Below, piece by piece: positions 17,777 through 25,421 of a stretch of DNA of 64,000 nt (position 1 is its first letter; each line of letters opens with the position of its first letter). The notes beneath the pieces are model-generated. The model was given only the letters and a program-made list of their open reading frames with translations, ran no database searches and was not told the origin of the DNA. The stretch is from positions 1 through 64,000 of the forward strand of contig NZ_ALAP01000099.1 of the NCBI RefSeq assembly GCF_000280905.1, in the 5' to 3' direction. Source of the DNA: Streptomyces sp. AA1529. GTDB lineage: Bacteria; Actinomycetota; Actinomycetes; Streptomycetales; Streptomycetaceae. The position numbers and the translations under genes were made by a program.

Positions 17777-18562
17777 ATGGGCGGGCACGCAGGTGCCGCG
17801 GATCGCCGCGTACGCGGCCGCCGCCAGGGCACGGCGGTCCCGCGCCGGGTGCAGCGCGGGATGCGGCGTGACGCGTACGGCCAGGTCCCGGGCGCTGATC
17901 ACCCGGTGCAGCGAAGCGGCGAACGTGTCGTCGCCGAGGAAGGCCGCCACCGTGCTGGGCTCGCCGCACTGCCGGTAGCTGACCGTCACCGGCCGCACCG
18001 GTGCTCCGGCGTCGACGGCGGCCTGGAACAGAGCGCGGCGGAATCCGCTGCCCGACTCGGTGCACCACGTGGTGCCCTGCGGAAACACCAGGACCGAACG
18101 GCCCCCGCGCAGCACGGCCGTCACCTGCGCCACCGTGCCGGGCAGCGTGCGGATCCGGTCCCGGTCGATGAACTGCACTCCCGCGCGTTCCGCCAGGGGA
18201 CCGAGCAACGGCCACTGCGCCACCTCCCGTTTGGCGAGCGCGGTCGCCGGTTCGACCGCCAGCAGCGCGAGCGCGTCCAGCCAGGAGATGTGGTCGGAGA
18301 CGATCAGCGAACCCGTCTCGCCCGGGCGCGGTCCGGAGAAGGGTGCCGGGGCCTCCAGCGTGGTACCGAGCGCCCGGATCACCCCCCGGGCCCGGGTGCG
18401 CAGCACCTCCCCGCGGGCGAGGCGCGGACCGCTGGCCAGTCCCCAAAGCAGCGCCCCGGCCAGTGCCGTGTACCGGCTCGCCCGCACGGGGGCGGCCACC
18501 GGCGGCACCCGGTGCGCCGTGCACCGCACGGTGCAGGGGGAGGTCACCGTCCAGCAGTTCAT
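17771..18562 (-). CDS. olsA: Lyso-ornithine-lipid / lysophospholipid O-acyltransferase (OlsA/PlsC-like)
   Basis: A 263-residue PlsC-family acyltransferase. SDHISWLD contains the catalytic H-x4-D, FIDRD and VFPQGTTW are the later acyl-acceptor motifs. An N-terminal hydrophobic segment would anchor it at the membrane. The start codon overlaps the stop of the upstream N-acyltransferase gene (ATGA), implying coupling. This gene pair is the arrangement expected for ornithine-lipid synthesis: N-acylation by OlsB, then O-acylation by OlsA. A general phospholipid role cannot be excluded. Confidence 0.78.
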   Translation of the reverse strand: MNCWTVTSPCTVRCTAHRVPPVAAPVRASRYTALAGALLWGLASGPRLARGEVLRTRARGVIRALGTTLEAPAPFSGPRPGETGSLIVSDHISWLDALALLAVEPATALAKREVAQWPLLGPLAERAGVQFIDRDRIRTLPGTVAQVTAVLRGGRSVLVFPQGTTWCTESGSGFRRALFQAAVDAGAPVRPVTVSYRQCGEPSTVAAFLGDDTFAASLHRVISARDLAVRVTPHPALHPARDRRALAAAAYAAIRGTCVPAHP

Positions 18563-19317
18563 CCCGGCTCCCCGAGGAAGTAGCGCTGGTAGCGTTCGTT
18601 CAACTGCTCCATGTCGAGCACCACGAAGAAGTCCGCGACGCCGAACTCCGGGTCGTGGGCGGGCGCTCCGCACACCCACGCGCCCAGCCGCAGATATCCG
18701 CGCAGCAGCGGCGGGAGCGGCGCGGAGCCGGGCCCGGGCGGTTCCGCCGTCCGCACCGGCCCCGACGGCCGCCACGGTCGGTGCGGGAAGACCTCCATGC
18801 CGGAGGGCGGCGCATGGCGTGCGGCGCACAGCGCCCACGTGTGCGCCGCGCTCCGTCCGCCGTCCGCCAGCGGTACCGAGGCGCAGCCCGCCAGGTAGCG
18901 GTGTCCGGACGCAAGCACGTAGCGGGCCAGCGCCGACCACATCAGGTTGATCACCGCTCCGGAGCGGTGGTCCGGATGCACGCACGACCGCCCGGCCTCG
19001 ATCATCGACGTGCGGATCCCCGCCAGTGCCGCCAGGTCGAACTCGCCGTCCGCGTAGGAGTGCCGGACCCTTCCCGGGGGCAGGAGGCGGTAGGTGCCGA
19101 CGACATCGCCCGTGGCGGTGTCCGTGACGATCAGATGGTCAGCGGCGGAGTCGAAGGCGTCCATGTCGAGGCCGGACGGGCAGGACCCGGCGGCGGCCCC
19201 CATCTCCTCGCCGAACACCTGGTGGCGGAGCCGCTGCGCGGCTCGCACCTCGGCCGCGGAATCGGCGACGGCCGCGGTGTAGGCGGCGCTTCCCCTTGCC
19301 GTGGATGAGGTCGTCAT
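18559..19317 (-). CDS. olsB: Ornithine N-acyltransferase (OlsB-like GNAT-fold protein)
   Basis: A 252-residue acyl-ACP-dependent N-acyltransferase of the OlsB/hemolysin-like GNAT family. Recognisable features are RLRHQVFGEEMGA near the N-terminus, GLDMDAFDSAADHLIV, VVGTYRLLPP and EAGRSCVHPDHRSGAVINLMW. OlsB transfers a 3-hydroxyacyl group from ACP to ornithine, giving the lyso-lipid for OlsA. It is the first gene of a two-gene operon with olsA. ATG 19317 has GAGGAGA about nine bases upstream. Ornithine lipids replace phospholipids under phosphate limitation in many bacteria; no Pho box was identified here. Confidence 0.8.
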   Translation of the reverse strand: MTTSSTARGSAAYTAAVADSAAEVRAAQRLRHQVFGEEMGAAAGSCPSGLDMDAFDSAADHLIVTDTATGDVVGTYRLLPPGRVRHSYADGEFDLAALAGIRTSMIEAGRSCVHPDHRSGAVINLMWSALARYVLASGHRYLAGCASVPLADGGRSAAHTWALCAARHAPPSGMEVFPHRPWRPSGPVRTAEPPGPGSAPLPPLLRGYLRLGAWVCGAPAHDPEFGVADFFVVLDMEQLNERYQRYFLGEPG

Positions 19318-19809
19318 CGGTGGTGTCTCCTCAGCGGGCTCGTGCCCGGCCCGACGGACCGGGCCGTGCGGTGGGCGGGGCCGGATCCGTGCGGGCCCGG
19401 CCTTCTCGCAGCGGCACGGGACCCCGGTTCCCGGGCGGTGGGGCTCGCCCGGCGTCCTTCGGGAGCACGTCCCGCCGGGTCATGAGTAGCGCCGCGGGCG
19501 GGCCGGCCGATGGCCCGCAGGCGTCAGCCGCCTGAACCGGGGGTTCCGGCTCGGCGGGTGCCGCGCGGGGACGAGCCGCGCAGCCGGACCTCTCCGGGCG
19601 AACCGCCGCGTTTCGCGCGCCTCCCGGCTTCCCGGACGCTGCCGCCCGCCGCCCCCGATCCGGTGCGCCGCGCACGTGCGCGGCCGGCGCCGCGCGCCCA
19701 CTCGGCACGCGCGTGAACGCCCGTGCCGTTGCGCGCCGGTGCCCGGCCGCCGGGGTGCGCGACCCGGGACGCCGAGGTGACCTCCGCTTTCGCACTCCCT
19801 GCCCCCGGC
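19318..19809. other. Divergent intergenic region (olsB / cobalamin riboswitch)
   Basis: These 492 bases lie between divergent transcription units. Open frames in it are GC-driven and show no motifs. The promoter of the ols operon is expected near its left end, but no clear elements were seen. The riboswitch promoter starts at its right end. Confidence 0.5.
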
Positions 19810-19838
19810 TTGTCACCTGGCGTGTGTGCGACTAGTGT
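19810..19838 (+). promoter_or_regulatory. Promoter of the cbiMNQO riboswitch leader
   Basis: TTGTCA (19810-19815), a 17-base spacer and TAGTGT (19833-19838) match a housekeeping-type actinomycete promoter. The predicted transcription start, about 19844-19845, coincides with the first base of the riboswitch P1 stem, which supports the call. Confidence 0.65.
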
Positions 19839-19844
19839 CGCCAC

Positions 19845-20001
19845 GCCTTGGTGAACGGGAAATCCGGTGCGATACCGGTGCGGCCCTCGCCACTGTGATC
19901 GGGAATGCCGGCTCCGGCCCTTGCGGGCAGCCACTGGGTCCTCGGACCCGGGAAGGCGGAGTGCGGGCGGTGTACCCGTGAGCCAGGAGACCGGCCAAGG
20001 C
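19845..20001 (+). ncRNA. Cobalamin (adenosylcobalamin) riboswitch
   Basis: The leader has the conserved class features: GGTGAACGGGAAATCCGGTG at the 5' side, GCCACTGT, CACTGGGTC and the B12 box AGCCAGGAGACC at 19981-19992. The P1 stem is GCCTTGG (19845-19851) paired with CCAAGGC (19995-20001), seven perfect pairs. About 42 bases separate it from the cbiM start, with GGAGAGGG as ribosome site. Regulation is probably by sequestering the ribosome site, or termination, when cobalamin is abundant. Confidence 0.93.
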
Positions 20002-20043
20002 ACGTCGTCCATCCACGAGGTGCTGGAGAGGGTCTGCTGAGCC

Positions 20044-20745
20044 ATGCACATAGCCGAGGGTTTTCTGCCTCCGGCGCACGCGGTCGCCTGGGGCGTCGCG
20101 GCGGCGCCGTTCGTCGTCCACGGAGCCCGGTCCCTGACCCGTGAGGTCAGGGAGCATCCCGAGAGCACGCTGCTGCTGGGAGCCGCGGGCGCCTTCACGT
20201 TCGTCCTGTCGGCACTGAAGCTGCCATCGGTCACCGGCAGTTGTTCCCACCCCACCGGTACCGGTCTGGGCGCCATCCTGTTCCGGCCGCCGATCATGGC
20301 CGTGCTGGGCACCATCGTGCTGCTGTTCCAGGCGCTGCTGCTCGCGCACGGCGGACTGACCACGCTCGGCGCCAACGTCTTCTCGATGGCGATCGTCGGG
20401 CCGTGGGCCGGCTACGCGGCCTACCGGCTGCTGCGGCGCTTCGGCGCGCCGCTGATGGTCGGAGTGTTCGCGGGCGCTTTCGTCGCCGACCTGTCCACCT
20501 ACTGCGTCACCAGCGTGCAGCTCGCGCTCGCCTTCCCCGACCCGAGCAGCGGCTTCCTCGGCGCACTGGGCAAGTTCGGTTCCATCTTCGCGGTCACCCA
20601 GGTCCCGCTCGCGATCAGCGAGGGACTTCTCACGGTGCTCGTCATGCGGCTGCTGGTGCAGTCCAGCAAGGGCGAACTGACCCGGCTGGGCGTGCTCCTG
20701 TCGGGCGGGCGGAAGCGGACCGAGACGGAGGCGACGGCACGATGA
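20044..20745 (+). CDS. cbiM: Cobalt ECF transporter, substrate-binding membrane protein CbiM
   Basis: A 233-residue membrane protein of the CbiM/NikM family. It begins MHIAEGF; the N-terminal Met-His pair forms part of the metal-binding site in this family, which fixes the start codon. It also has [16 protein letters not shown] and about six helices. It is the first gene downstream of a cobalamin riboswitch, so cobalt rather than nickel is the likely metal. Its stop overlaps the cbiN start (ATGA). Confidence 0.95.
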   Translation: MHIAEGFLPPAHAVAWGVAAAPFVVHGARSLTREVREHPESTLLLGAAGAFTFVLSALKLPSVTGSCSHPTGTGLGAILFRPPIMAVLGTIVLLFQALLLAHGGLTTLGANVFSMAIVGPWAGYAAYRLLRRFGAPLMVGVFAGAFVADLSTYCVTSVQLALAFPDPSSGFLGALGKFGSIFAVTQVPLAISEGLLTVLVMRLLVQSSKGELTRLGVLLSGGRKRTETEATAR

Positions 20746-21113
20746 AGCGCAACACCAGGATCAACGCGCTGCTGCTCGTCCTCGTGGCGGCACTCGCCGT
20801 CCTGCCGCTCGCCCTGGGGCTCGGCGACGACAAGGAAGAGCCGTTCACCGGATCCGACGCGCAGGCCGAGACGGCCATCACCGAGCTGGAGCCGGACTAC
20901 GAGCCGTGGTTCTCGCCGCTGTACGAACCACCCTCCGGCGAGATCGAGTCGGCGCTCTTCGCGCTGCAGGCCGCCCTCGGCGCGGGCGTCCTGGCCTACT
21001 ACTTCGGACTGCGCCGGGGCCGCCGCCAGGGGGAGCAGCGGGCCGCCCGGGCGCGGCAGGCCGGCGAGCGCAGCGACAGCGGCGCCGACGAGTCCGCCAC
21101 CGGGCGGGTCTGA
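20742..21113 (+). CDS. cbiN: Cobalt transporter auxiliary subunit CbiN
   Basis: A 123-residue protein with an N-terminal transmembrane helix, a short extracytoplasmic loop ([23 protein letters not shown]) and a second helix ([18 protein letters not shown]). This is the two-helix CbiN layout, which couples metal loading into CbiM. Its C-terminal cytoplasmic tail is longer and more charged than usual. It overlaps cbiM by four bases. Confidence 0.92.
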   Translation: MKRNTRINALLLVLVAALAVLPLALGLGDDKEEPFTGSDAQAETAITELEPDYEPWFSPLYEPPSGEIESALFALQAALGAGVLAYYFGLRRGRRQGEQRAARARQAGERSDSGADESATGRV

Positions 21114-21119
21114 TCCGCT

Positions 21120-21869
21120 GTGCTGCCCATCGACGCGGCGGCGCACAGCAGCCGCTGGCGCCGCCGCCACCCCGTGGACAAAGCCGTGCTCGGGCTGGGG
21201 CTGACCGTCCTGGCCATCTCGCTGCCGCCCTGGCCCGGCGCCGCACTCGTGCTCGGGACGGCGCTCGCCGTGCTGCTGGGCCCGGCCGGGGTGCCGGCGC
21301 GCAGGCTCTGGCGGGCCTACCGGGTGCCGCTGGGCTTCTGCGTGACCGGAGCGGTCACTCTGCTGTTCCAGGTCGGCGGGCCGGACGCGTTCGTCTCGCT
21401 TGCCGACGGCGGCCCCGCCCGCGCGGGCGGGCTGCTGCTGCGCACCTCCGCGGCCTCGCTCGGCGTGCTCCTGTTCGCCTTCACCACACCGATGTCCGAC
21501 CTGCTGCCGCGTCTGGTCCGGGCCGGGGTGCCCGCGCCCGTGGTGGACGTCGCGCTGATGACGTACCGCACCGGCTTCCTGCTCCTCGACTCCGTGCGCC
21601 GCGTGCGGGAGGCGCAGGCCGCCCGGCTCGGACACACCACCCGGTCCGCGCAGTGGCGCTCTGCGGCCGGGCTCGGCGCGATCGCTTTCGTACGCGCCTT
21701 CGACCGGGCGGCCCGGCTCCAGGCCGGCCTCGCCGGACGGGGCTACGAGGGCACCCTGCACGTCCTGGTGCCCGAAGCGCGCATCTCCCCCCGCTTCACC
21801 GCCGCGAGCCTGCTGCTGCTCGCCGCCGTCACCGCAGCCACCCTCGGATTGGAGAGCCCGCTGTCATGA
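21120..21869 (+). CDS. cbiQ: Cobalt ECF transporter transmembrane subunit CbiQ
   Basis: A 249-residue ECF T-component. It shows HPVDKAVLGLGL near the N-terminus, several membrane helices and two coupling-helix signatures with the family's A-R-G pattern (RVREAQAARLG and RLQAGLAGRGYEG), which contact the ATPase. A GTG start six bases after cbiN fits the operon. It overlaps cbiO by four bases. Confidence 0.93.
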   Translation: MLPIDAAAHSSRWRRRHPVDKAVLGLGLTVLAISLPPWPGAALVLGTALAVLLGPAGVPARRLWRAYRVPLGFCVTGAVTLLFQVGGPDAFVSLADGGPARAGGLLLRTSAASLGVLLFAFTTPMSDLLPRLVRAGVPAPVVDVALMTYRTGFLLLDSVRRVREAQAARLGHTTRSAQWRSAAGLGAIAFVRAFDRAARLQAGLAGRGYEGTLHVLVPEARISPRFTAASLLLLAAVTAATLGLESPLS

Positions 21870-22729
21870 ACGAGTCGGCGCTGGTCGCCCTGCGGGGCGT
21901 GTCCTTCGCGTACGAGGACGGCCCGGTCGTGCTCGGCGCCCTCGACTTCGAGGTGCACGAGGGCCGCGCCCTCGCCCTCCTGGGCCGCAACGGCAGCGGC
22001 AAGACCACCCTGATGCGGCTGCTCAGCGGCGGGTTGCGGCCTCGGAGCGGGCAACTGGCGGTGGCGGGCGACCCGGTCCGGCACGACCGCAAGGGCCTCA
22101 CCCGGCTCCGCACGGCCGTGCAGCTCGTCGTGCAGGACCCCGACGACCAGCTGTTCGCCGCGTCCGTCGCCCAGGACGTCTCCTTCGGGCCGCTCAACCT
22201 CGGGCTGCCCGCCGCGCAGGTGCACGAGCGCGTCCAGGAGGCGCTCACCGCGCTGGACATCGCGGCACTCGCCGACCGGCCCACCCATCTGCTCTCCTAC
22301 GGCCAGCGCAAACGGGCCGCGATCGCGGGCGCGGTCGCGATGCGGCCGCGGGTGCTGATCCTGGACGAGCCGACGGCGGGGCTCGACCCCGACGGCCAGG
22401 AGCGGCTGCTGGCGACCCTCGGCGAGCTCCGGGACGGCGGCACCACGGTGGTGATGGCCACGCACGACGTCGATCTCGCGCTGCGCTGGGCCGACGACGC
22501 CGCGCTGCTCACCCCGGGCGGGGTGCGCTCCGGCCCGGTGGACGCCGTCCTCGCACGCCCGGAACTGCTGCGCGAGGCCGGTCTGGGACTGCCCTGGGGC
22601 ATCGCCGCGCGGGAGCTGCTGCTGGCGTACGAGATGCTGGAGGACGCCGCGTCCGCCCCGCGCACCCCGGCCGAACTGGCCGCTCTGGCCGCCCTGCGAG
22701 CCGTCCCCCGGACCGCGGCCGAGGGGTGA
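21866..22729 (+). CDS. cbiO: Cobalt ECF transporter ATPase CbiO
   Basis: A 287-residue ABC ATPase. Walker A is LLGRNGSGKTTL (about residues 40-51), the Q-loop is VVQDPDDQLF, and Walker B is VLILDEPTAGLDPDG. The signature is LLSYGQRKRAAIAGAVAM, in which SYGQRKR replaces the usual SGGQ as often seen in CbiO, and the switch histidine is in ATHDVD. It completes a full cbiMNQO operon under riboswitch control. The C-terminal ~40 residues extend beyond the nucleotide-binding domain. Confidence 0.95.
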   Translation: MNESALVALRGVSFAYEDGPVVLGALDFEVHEGRALALLGRNGSGKTTLMRLLSGGLRPRSGQLAVAGDPVRHDRKGLTRLRTAVQLVVQDPDDQLFAASVAQDVSFGPLNLGLPAAQVHERVQEALTALDIAALADRPTHLLSYGQRKRAAIAGAVAMRPRVLILDEPTAGLDPDGQERLLATLGELRDGGTTVVMATHDVDLALRWADDAALLTPGGVRSGPVDAVLARPELLREAGLGLPWGIAARELLLAYEMLEDAASAPRTPAELAALAALRAVPRTAAEG

Positions 22730-22759
22730 GCCCGGCTCCCTCGACGGGTGCCGTCGGTG

Positions 22760-22787
22760 CCGCCCCGTAACTGTGGTGGTGGGGCGG
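22760..22787 (+). terminator. Possible hairpin after cbiO
   Basis: CCGCCCC (22760-22766) and GGGGCGG (22781-22787) could pair across a 14-base loop 30 bases after the cbiO stop. The stem is short and the assignment is tentative. Confidence 0.35.
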
Positions 22788-23384
22788 GGAACGTCGTCCG
22801 GGGGCGTTCACCTGGGTCCATCGGCGGTTCGCCGCGGTACGGTGGCGACTCCGGGCCTCGCCTGAACGGCCGTGAACGGGGCTGGGCGAGACGGAATCTG
22901 AGACGGTCCTCGCTTCGTTGACCCGGAGCGAGACCGACGGGGCGACAGACCGCGAAGCGCCTCGTGCAAGTTGTCGTCGACGCCCCAACAGTCGACACGT
23001 CCATCGTTGTTCAGACTTCCTGGGTACCAGCCCTCGTCGTTGGCCGGCTTCACCAGACACAGCTCATGGAACGACAGGACGAATTCGGGTCGTCGCTCAG
23101 CGGTCGGGCTGGGTCGGCGCTGAGCCTTCTGTCCTTGCGTGCTCGCCGGCTGATCTCCAGTGCTTCCCGTCTCGCGCTTTCACGAGGTTGGTGTCGCGAC
23201 GCTGTCGCGGTGCATGGCGTCGGCCTCGTACGGGGTACGGGGTGATCGGGGCGAGGGCGCGCCGGGTATCTGCATCCGGATGGTGTGTGCCACTGGTCAG
23301 AGGTACCGAACCGTGCGTCATTGGAAGCTCAGGCGGGCATAGTGCTGGGGTTCTCCTGCTTCATCTGCCCTGGGAGGAGCAGCC
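22788..23384. other. Region without an intact gene, less GC-biased than its surroundings
   Basis: About 600 bases lie between cbiO and the next gene. Base composition is visibly less extreme than in the neighbours (for example gaattcgggt, cgttgttcagac). One stretch on the minus strand (22940-23089) encodes a protein-like sequence with no start context and broken upstream frames. The rest shows no motif. Together with the following membrane protein it looks like an accessory insertion. Confidence 0.45.
22940..23089 (-). pseudogene. Possible remnant of a small protein gene
   Basis: Translated on the minus strand this segment reads, in pieces, PEFVLSFHELCLVKPANDE, GWYPGSLNNDGRVDCWGVD and DNLHEALRGL. 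This composition (aromatic, Trp/Cys, mixed charge) differs from the Arg/Pro/Ala-rich shadows elsewhere and looks like real coding sequence. Upstream the same frame has no plausible start and the codons quickly become uninformative; downstream it turns into low-complexity sequence. I do not recognise the family. It is probably a decayed fragment, though a short gene starting at an internal GTG/ATG (frame open from 23053) is possible. Confidence 0.35.
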
Positions 23385-24641
23385 GTGAGTCAGTCGTCCA
23401 TCGACCTTGTCCGCGCGGAGGCTGCGCGGTACCGCAACCGAGTAACAGCCTCCTACGGCGCTGCACTGAACGCGGAGGAGACCGCACTCGTCGGTAGGGC
23501 GGTGGCCAGGGCCGCTGCCCGCCGAGCCATCCATGAGGAGGTCACAAAAGAATGGTGGCCGCTTGCCATCCCGGGAGGGCTCCTCCTCGCCGCCGCGTTT
23601 CCCTGGATCATCCGGCTGGTGGCAGTCCACGGGCACGACGAGGTGTCCCTTGGGCTCCCCTGGCTCAACCATGTCATCAACACGCATGACGCCCCCGGGC
23701 CCCACTCCGCGTTCCGGTGGCTCGGCTTCGGCTTCCTTGTCGTGGCGGGCGTCATGATGCTGCGGACCCAGCATATGTACCTACGTCCGCCCCGCGGGCG
23801 GAGCCTGCACGGCGGACGGATGGCCTTACTCCAAACCCTCGGCCTCGGCCTCGTCTCCGTCTCTCTCTTCTTCTTCGCCTACTCGGGAGACGTCCACGGC
23901 GGACATTGGCCCACCGCCCGTGATGCCCTGGTGCGCTTGGCCGCCAAGGGCGCTCAGGCCGTGCTCTTGACCCTGGCAATCGTCCTGCTCGTCTCGGGCT
24001 GGATGTCGATGTGCTTCGCCCTGATCAAGTGGGTCGTCCGCCCCGTCCTGCGACCTTATGACCTGCTGCTCCTCGGCTTGGTCGACGTCTGCGAAGTCAC
24101 GCACGCCCACCGCGGCACCTGGTTCCAGGAAGGCTCACGAAAGGCGGTGGAACGTGCCTTGGAGAAGGCGGCCCGCAAGGCGGAGACCGCACTGCCCGCG
24201 CGCCCCTTCCCAGACGGGCGCGGGCCAGCCCGGGCCGACACGTTGCGGCTGGCCGCCGTTATCCGGCAGCACCGGACGCCCATAGCCCGGGCCGGCGGTC
24301 CAGCCTCCTTCGACATCGTCACCGAGTCCCTCTGGGCTGGAGTGCTCGCGCTGATCGATGACGACTGGGAGACCCTGACCGCCGCGGCTCCGCCGGTGAC
24401 CGCCCTCTCCCGGCTGCGCAGGATCGCGGCTGCGGTGTGGCCCCCGGTCGTCCTCCTCACCGCCGCCGTCGCGCTGCCCTGGATTCCAGCGGTGGCGCAA
24501 GCGCCCGACGTGGCGGACGGGGTGCGGGTCACCCTCATCATCACGGCCGTGCTCAGCCTCGTCCTTCCCCGTGATTCCTCCGCGAAGGCCTCGATCCTCG
24601 ACGCCCTCAGCAAGGCCCTGTCCAGCCGCACTGAAAAGTAG
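23385..24641 (+). CDS. Unknown multi-helix membrane protein
   Basis: A 418-residue protein I do not recognise. After a charged N-terminal ~55 residues (VRAEAARYRNRVTASYGA), hydrophobic segments are visible at about 58-78, 110-126, 145-165, 185-215 and two more at about 345-365 and 380-395, with a soluble, positively charged stretch between 225 and 340. GTG 23385 has GGGAGGAG eight bases upstream. Codon use and base composition are less GC-extreme than in neighbouring operons, and no partner gene is adjacent, consistent with horizontal acquisition. No catalytic motif was seen. Confidence 0.75.
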   Translation: MSQSSIDLVRAEAARYRNRVTASYGAALNAEETALVGRAVARAAARRAIHEEVTKEWWPLAIPGGLLLAAAFPWIIRLVAVHGHDEVSLGLPWLNHVINTHDAPGPHSAFRWLGFGFLVVAGVMMLRTQHMYLRPPRGRSLHGGRMALLQTLGLGLVSVSLFFFAYSGDVHGGHWPTARDALVRLAAKGAQAVLLTLAIVLLVSGWMSMCFALIKWVVRPVLRPYDLLLLGLVDVCEVTHAHRGTWFQEGSRKAVERALEKAARKAETALPARPFPDGRGPARADTLRLAAVIRQHRTPIARAGGPASFDIVTESLWAGVLALIDDDWETLTAAAPPVTALSRLRRIAAAVWPPVVLLTAAVALPWIPAVAQAPDVADGVRVTLIITAVLSLVLPRDSSAKASILDALSKALSSRTEK

Positions 24642-24860
24642 ACCCGGCCGCGCCGCTCCTTACCGTCACGAAACACCGAGGCTCGTTGCACCACCTCGGT
24701 TCGGGCACAACAGGCCCGCCCCATGACGCACGCCCGTGCGTGGCGGTCTCCGTGCTGAGCACGGATGCCGTGCGCGTGCTGCCGGGGAGAGGCTGTGACC
24801 ACAGCGCGGCCGCGGAGTGACACCGGCCGACAGGACCCACGACGACGAGGACGGCCGGCC

Positions 24861-25313
24861 ATGACCAGCACCAAGACCAGCGCCTACGAGGGATTCACGG
24901 CACAGGAGCGGGCCGCGATGAAGGAGCACGCGCAGGAGCGGAAGAAGGCGGCGCGCCGCGCCTCGCAGGCCGAGAAGGCCGCGGAGGCCGAACGGGACGT
25001 CCTGGTGAAGATCGCCGAGATGCAGGACTCGGACCGGGCCATGGCCGAGCGCGTCCACGCCGTCGTCACGGCCGCCGCACCGGTCCTCGCACCGAAGCTC
25101 TGGTACGGGATGCCCGCCTACGCGGTGGACGGAAAGATCGTCTGCTTCTTCCAGAGCGCGGCCAAGTTCAAGGCGCGGTACGCCACTCTCGGGTTCAGCG
25201 ACCAGGCGCGGTTGGACGACGGGCCGATGTGGCCGGCGGGTTTCGCGCTGACGGAGGTGACGCCCGAGGTGGAGGCACGGATCGCCGCTCTCGTCGAGCG
25301 GGCGGTGAGCTGA
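24861..25313 (+). CDS. DUF1801/YdhG-like protein
   Basis: A 150-residue protein. The N-terminal half is a charged helix rich in Arg/Lys/Glu (about residues 14-60). The C-terminal half carries APKLWYGMPAYAVDGKIVCFFQSAAKFK and ARYATLGFSD, matching the DUF1801 fold, which has been linked to a frataxin-like iron chaperone function in Bacillus (YdhG). The ATG at 24861 is used; an upstream in-frame start would add 32 unlikely residues. A 7-bp palindrome (24749-24765, TCCGTGC and GCACGGA around TGA) lies about 95 bases upstream. Function remains uncertain. Confidence 0.7.
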   Translation: MTSTKTSAYEGFTAQERAAMKEHAQERKKAARRASQAEKAAEAERDVLVKIAEMQDSDRAMAERVHAVVTAAAPVLAPKLWYGMPAYAVDGKIVCFFQSAAKFKARYATLGFSDQARLDDGPMWPAGFALTEVTPEVEARIAALVERAVS

Positions 25314-25421
25314 GAGGCCCGCCCGGCGCACACCGGGCCGGACCCGGGCGGCCGGACGAACGGCGGGTCCGCCGACGCCGCGTCCGCGCCGCCCGCCCCC
25401 CCCGGGCGCGTGTCCCGGCGG

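Noticed and set aside
24749-24765. TCCGTGC-TGA-GCACGGA palindrome upstream of the DUF1801 gene
   Set aside because: Could be an operator, but it is about 95 bases from the start with no regulator adjacent, so no separate feature is claimed.
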